DNA from: CAZNDN01 sp964571815
Lineage (GTDB): Bacteria > Fibrobacterota > Chitinivibrionia > Chitinivibrionales > WJKA01
NCBI GenBank assembly: GCA_964571815.1
Contig: CAZNDN010000143.1
Location: 1 to 9,857 of the forward strand
Reading direction: 5' to 3'
Length of the DNA stretch: 9,857 nucleotides
This document shows positions 6,524 to 9,857 of the stretch, piece after piece. The notes beneath the pieces were generated by a model. That model did not search any database. It was given only the letters and a program-made list of their open reading frames with translations, and was not told where the DNA came from. Numbering within the stretch: the stretch's first letter is position 1; each line of letters starts with the position of its first letter. Made by a program: the position numbers and the translations under genes.

Positions 6524-6558
6524 AAGCGGGAGAGGAGGTATTTCTCTCCCGCTTTTTT
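6524..6558 (+). terminator. Rho-independent terminator of the 61-codon gene
   Basis: GCGGGAGAG (6526-6534) pairs perfectly with CTCTCCCGC (6544-6552) around a nine-base loop, and six Ts follow (6553-6558). Flanking A6524-A6525 can pair with the first two Ts. A smaller hairpin (CTGCGT/ACGCAG, 6486-6506) precedes it. The T-run touches the stop codon of the converging peptidase gene, so the same stem also sits at that transcript's end. On the minus strand only a weak T-run (TTCAATCAT) follows. Confidence 0.85.
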
Positions 6559-9500
6559 CAGTCCTGTTCGACCAGCGTTTCGCGTGTAAGCGCAATGGTT
6601 CGGCGATCGATGCCGTCCAGCGCCGAAGCGCTTCCCAGCAGCGTGGTGCCGCTCCCCTTGTCGGCAAGCAGGGCCTCCGCACAGTTCTTCAGCTCCCTCA
6701 CGCCCGCATCGAGCACGCCCTCCCGAAGCCGCAGACGCCACTGCTCGGTGCGGCCCGCAAGAAGAGCCATGGTTTCCGCGTATCCCCTTCCGTGCGGCGT
6801 CTTCGGCTTGTCGATTCGACCGATCGTGCCGATGATGCTCTGATCGACCGCATCGGGATCGAGACCGCGTGCGGTCTCCTCCAGGGATTCTTCGAATCGT
6901 TGGAGCGTATCCAGCAGGTTGGGATCCCGATAGGAGGCGAAGTGAAATACGGGATGGGCGGTCGAAAAGGACGCGATACCACCGTAGGCGCCTCCCTCGA
7001 CGCGGATCTTGTCCCAGAGGTAGCCGGTCGAAAGATGACGGGCGAGCAGGGCGTAGAGGCCCTGGGCCCGTGCGTCGGTGTTCTGAAGTCGCCGGGCGCG
7101 CGCCACGAAATTCACCGATGAGCTTATGGCTATTCCCGTTGCCGAGGGTTTTTGGTCGCCGGAGGTATCCGCGGCCGGAGCGGACACGGACCCTCGGGGA
7201 AGTCTCTCCAGGAAAGCGCCAATCCTCTCCAGATAGTCCGGCGGCTCGTCGGCCGTAACGGAGAGCACCGAACCGTGTCGCCGGATCATATTCGCGTGGA
7301 TATCCCGAAGCACGTCGACGATCTCGTCAACGGGGGTCCGCTTCAGCAGTCGGTGCAGGAAGCGCAGTAGTGCAATGCCCGAGAGTTGTTCCCGGATCGT
7401 GCACGAGGGGCTCAGCGAGGAAGCGGCGTGGGTCATGGCGAAATGATGGCCGGCGCCGACAATCGAGGCATTCAGATCGTTGTACATCTCGTGCAGCAGG
7501 TCCGTGAGCTGCTTGTGGTTGTCGAGGCGGGGCGCAAGGAACAGGTCACCGAGTATATCAAGGGTTTCATCGATTCGGTCGGCCAGCGATCGGGCGTGAA
7601 CCATGCAGCGTCCCACCACCGATGAAGCGTCGTCGGCCCGGCTTTCGCAGTGAACCGAGCCCGATATGCCGCCTGTGGCCCTGGCAATTCGGGTCGACAT
7701 CCCGAGGTAGTCCAGCTTTCCCGCGCCGCATCGGGTGAGCAGCTCGATATACAGCGGGAGGTAGGGGAGGCGATGAGACGGCACATGGCTGAAATCAAAC
7801 CCCATATCGATGTAGACAATTCCGGAAGTAAACAACGGGTGAGCGAAGACGTCGACGTCCTCCACGGTTGAGCGCTCGGTTGGAGTGAGGCGATTGGTGC
7901 GGGGGAGGTCCTTTTTGTGAAGCCGCGGCAGGGTGGCGACGGCCTCGGGTGAGGGGGGGCGGGCCTGCTCCTTGAGCAGCTCGGCGGTCTCGCGCGCGAC
8001 CCGGATACGATCGTTCTCGGTGAAGTCGCGTGTCAACTCTTTGACATGTGTCCGCGTGCGCTGCTGCATCCGATCGGCCTTATCGGGGGAGGCGCGTACC
8101 ACGGCCAGGAGGCGATGCCGGTTCTCAACCAGGTCGTGTCGTATGCGCTCTTCGAAGAACGCGCTCAGTTCGCCGGGCTCCCGGGGGATTCTCTTCAGCG
8201 TGTCTTCGAACTTCAGGTGTGCCAGCGGGTCGCCGTCGTAGAGCCAGGAGCGGAAGGCGCGTGATGCGAGGCCAAGATGATAGGGGAAACCGCCCGATCC
8301 GGTCACTTCCCTGAGCCGAAACTCGATTCGCCGCCGCGCTCCTTCCAGAAGCCGGGAGTCGATCTTCCCTTCGCACTGCGCTCTCAGCGTGTTCATGATT
8401 ACGCTTTCAACCTCCTCCGCCCTCTCGGGAGTCGACTTGCGGAGTCCGGCGGCAAAGGTGGTCTGGATCAGGTCCGTCTCGAGACCCGATATATCATCCA
8501 GGTCTTCGCCGAGCCCCGAGTCGACAAGCGCCCGCTTCAGCGGCGAGCTTTCGGAGCCGAGGAGGTAGCGCGAAAGGATCGAATCGCACACGACTTCATG
8601 CGGATCGGCCGTCCTGCCCAGCAGCCATACCATTGCCGTGGTGGCCGTACCCTTGTCCTCCCGCGGGGCGGGCGCCTCGATGTCGAGCCGGCGGGGCGCG
8701 TTCCAGCGGGGCTGAAGAGGTATGGCGGTATCAAGCGGCTTGTGCTCGAATTCGGACAGGTAGCCCCTGTCAAGGAACGCGAGTGTTTTTTCGCCGGGAA
8801 GGTTACCGTAGAGAAAGATCCAGGCGTTGGAGGGGTGGTAGTAGTCGGCATGGAAACGGCGCAGGCCCTCCAGGTCGAGATCGGGGATGCTCTCGGGGTC
8901 TCCTCCGCTTTCGAAGCGGTAAGTAGTGTCGGGGAACAGCGCACTGAGGCTTCGACGATTGACATGACTGGAGAAATCCGAAAACACGCCTTTCATTTCG
9001 TTGTACACAATCCCCTTGATGTCGATCTCTCCCTCGGGCTTTTGCAGGGCAAAATGCCACCCTTCCTGCAGGAACGTATGGGGCGCGAGCCGCGGATGAA
9101 AGACCGCGTCGCAGTAGACGTCGACGAGATTGTAGAAATCCTTCTCAACCTGTGACGACACGGGATAGACCGTTTTGTCCGGATAGGTCAGCGCGTTGAG
9201 AAACGTCTGCAGGGAGCCCTTGAGCATTTCCTGAAACGGGTCCTTTGCCGGAAACTTTCGAGAGCCGCAGAGCACGGAATGTTCCAGAATGTGCGCCACG
9301 CCCGTGTTGTCGCGGGGCGAGGTGCGGAAGGCTATCGCAAAGAGGTTGTCCGGATCGTCGTTGGAGAGATGCAGCAGCCGGGCGCCGCTTTTCTCGTGCC
9401 GGAAGAGCAGTGCCCGTGAGCGCAGCTCCGGCACGGACTCGTCGCGCTCCAGGCGGAAACCGTGTACTAACTGTCCTTGATGCGGATCCCGGGTTTTCAT
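6558..9500 (-). CDS. M16C zinc metallopeptidase, presequence protease (PreP/Cym1) type
   Basis: This enzyme family degrades unstructured peptides inside a closed two-bowl chamber. ATG 9500 is used because AAGG lies six bases upstream and family homology begins with the following residues; a longer frame to 9569 would add 23 residues without support. The product is 980 residues, the usual PreP size. The inverted zinc motif HILEH lies at 70-74 (ligands H70 and H74, catalytic E73), and the third ligand is E168 in VYNEMKG, 98 residues after H70, as in PreP proteins. The C-terminal half keeps the substrate-stabilising Arg/Tyr pair of the family as R833 and Y839 (RVEGGAYGG, spacing six). No signal peptide is seen, so it is probably cytoplasmic and acts in peptide turnover. 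It is a single gene, convergent with the 61-codon gene and apparently unrelated to the HEAT operon. Confidence 0.95.
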   Translation of the reverse strand: MKTRDPHQGQLVHGFRLERDESVPELRSRALLFRHEKSGARLLHLSNDDPDNLFAIAFRTSPRDNTGVAHILEHSVLCGSRKFPAKDPFQEMLKGSLQTFLNALTYPDKTVYPVSSQVEKDFYNLVDVYCDAVFHPRLAPHTFLQEGWHFALQKPEGEIDIKGIVYNEMKGVFSDFSSHVNRRSLSALFPDTTYRFESGGDPESIPDLDLEGLRRFHADYYHPSNAWIFLYGNLPGEKTLAFLDRGYLSEFEHKPLDTAIPLQPRWNAPRRLDIEAPAPREDKGTATTAMVWLLGRTADPHEVVCDSILSRYLLGSESSPLKRALVDSGLGEDLDDISGLETDLIQTTFAAGLRKSTPERAEEVESVIMNTLRAQCEGKIDSRLLEGARRRIEFRLREVTGSGGFPYHLGLASRAFRSWLYDGDPLAHLKFEDTLKRIPREPGELSAFFEERIRHDLVENRHRLLAVVRASPDKADRMQQRTRTHVKELTRDFTENDRIRVARETAELLKEQARPPSPEAVATLPRLHKKDLPRTNRLTPTERSTVEDVDVFAHPLFTSGIVYIDMGFDFSHVPSHRLPYLPLYIELLTRCGAGKLDYLGMSTRIARATGGISGSVHCESRADDASSVVGRCMVHARSLADRIDETLDILGDLFLAPRLDNHKQLTDLLHEMYNDLNASIVGAGHHFAMTHAASSLSPSCTIREQLSGIALLRFLHRLLKRTPVDEIVDVLRDIHANMIRRHGSVLSVTADEPPDYLERIGAFLERLPRGSVSAPAADTSGDQKPSATGIAISSSVNFVARARRLQNTDARAQGLYALLARHLSTGYLWDKIRVEGGAYGGIASFSTAHPVFHFASYRDPNLLDTLQRFEESLEETARGLDPDAVDQSIIGTIGRIDKPKTPHGRGYAETMALLAGRTEQWRLRLREGVLDAGVRELKNCAEALLADKGSGTTLLGSASALDGIDRRTIALTRETLVEQD

Positions 9501-9783
9501 GACGTACCTTTCGTGGGTGCGGTTGAGGAATACGAACGGCAAACCAACAGAAAAAACTACGTTGTGCACGCTCCTGGCGGAGAGATCCGCGGGGCTTCGA
9601 CGAAGGTCTGTTTCGCGAAAAAAAGCGACTGCTTTCCCGTGGGAGGAGACGCTCGGCGGGAAGAACCAGGGAGTACCGGCGGCGACCCGGTATCTTCCGG
9701 CGTCGCCGCGATGTGGTTGCTGAGGTGGGAGACGACCCGCCGGGACTTTGGCAACGACAGCGAGCCCCGGCGGCGGAGCAGGC
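9501..9783. other. Intergenic region upstream of the peptidase gene
   Basis: No supported gene is present. The plus-strand frame 9477-9794 and the minus-strand frame 9557-9754 look like no known protein. The main structure is a GC-rich hairpin (9679-9709): GCGGCGACCCGG pairs with CCGG plus GTCGCCGC with one bulged C, loop TATCTT. It has no U-run, so it may be only a weak 3'-end signal for the right-edge gene. No convincing -35/-10 pair for the peptidase gene was found. Confidence 0.4.
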
Positions 9784-9857
9784 TCAGCGCTTGACGCCTA
9801 TTTTCTGGCGTTTGATACTTACCCTGTCCCTGCCCATCTCCTTGATATAGATCATTG
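9784..9857 (-). CDS. Possible C-terminal fragment of an unidentified gene, cut by the right edge
   Basis: The minus-strand frame is open from the right edge and ends at TGA (9786-9784), reading about 23 residues that finish SIKRQKIGVKR. The basic, lysine- and arginine-rich end is plausible for a protein C-terminus, but codon use (AGG, ATA, GTA present) is not strongly gene-like. An ATG at 9855 gives the first full codon, though the frame may simply continue beyond the window. Family not identifiable. Confidence 0.4.
   Translation of the reverse strand, partial: MIYIKEMGRDRVSIKRQKIGVKR

Noticed and set aside
8277..9155. Plus-strand open frame of 292 codons opposite the peptidase gene
   Set aside because: Antisense shadow of the HILEH-containing gene, with no recognisable domain.

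Overview
The window is GC-rich double-stranded bacterial DNA from a Gram-negative-type organism: it has a lipoprotein with a lipobox, a Sec-type secreted HEAT-repeat protein and short intergenic hairpins. A 100-N gap bounded by an exact 55-bp duplication shows that it comes from a short-read draft assembly, probably a metagenome bin. The degenerate intergenic repeats and the hybrid kinase are the kind often seen in uncultured environmental phyla. I cannot fix the taxon from the sequence alone.

Layout, left to right. Positions 1-55 probably hold the last 17 codons of a rightward gene. Positions 56-636 have no convincing gene and are filled with degenerate short repeats, palindromes and hairpins. 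A soluble hybrid histidine kinase (GAF-like, PAS, HisKA, HATPase, receiver) lies on the minus strand at 637-2769. Its upstream region (2770-3192) has an AT-rich island with three TTACGGA sites and a hairpin. Next is a two-gene minus-strand operon: a 705-residue secreted protein (3786-6058, crossing the assembly gap) with two tandem small beta-type repeats, a long disordered linker and HEAT repeats, followed with a 4-base GTGA overlap by a small lipoprotein with a PsbP/DcrB-like look (3193-3789). A good sigma70-type promoter precedes this operon. Divergent from it is a 61-codon plus-strand gene for an Ala/Gln/Arg/Glu-rich helical peptide, ending at a strong hairpin terminator. Converging on that terminator is a minus-strand M16C peptidase of the presequence-protease (PreP) type (6558-9500). 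The right edge may carry the last 23 codons of another minus-strand gene.

How the genes fit together: the HEAT protein and the lipoprotein are translationally coupled and both are predicted to be exported, so they may work together in the envelope. The kinase is an orphan with its own receiver and no adjacent response regulator. The peptidase looks cytoplasmic and housekeeping in type. There are no mobile genes, CRISPR arrays, tRNAs or rRNAs. Nothing here proves a new system. The strongest candidates for a second look are the secreted HEAT protein/lipoprotein pair, the small helical gene, and the repeat-rich left intergenic region.
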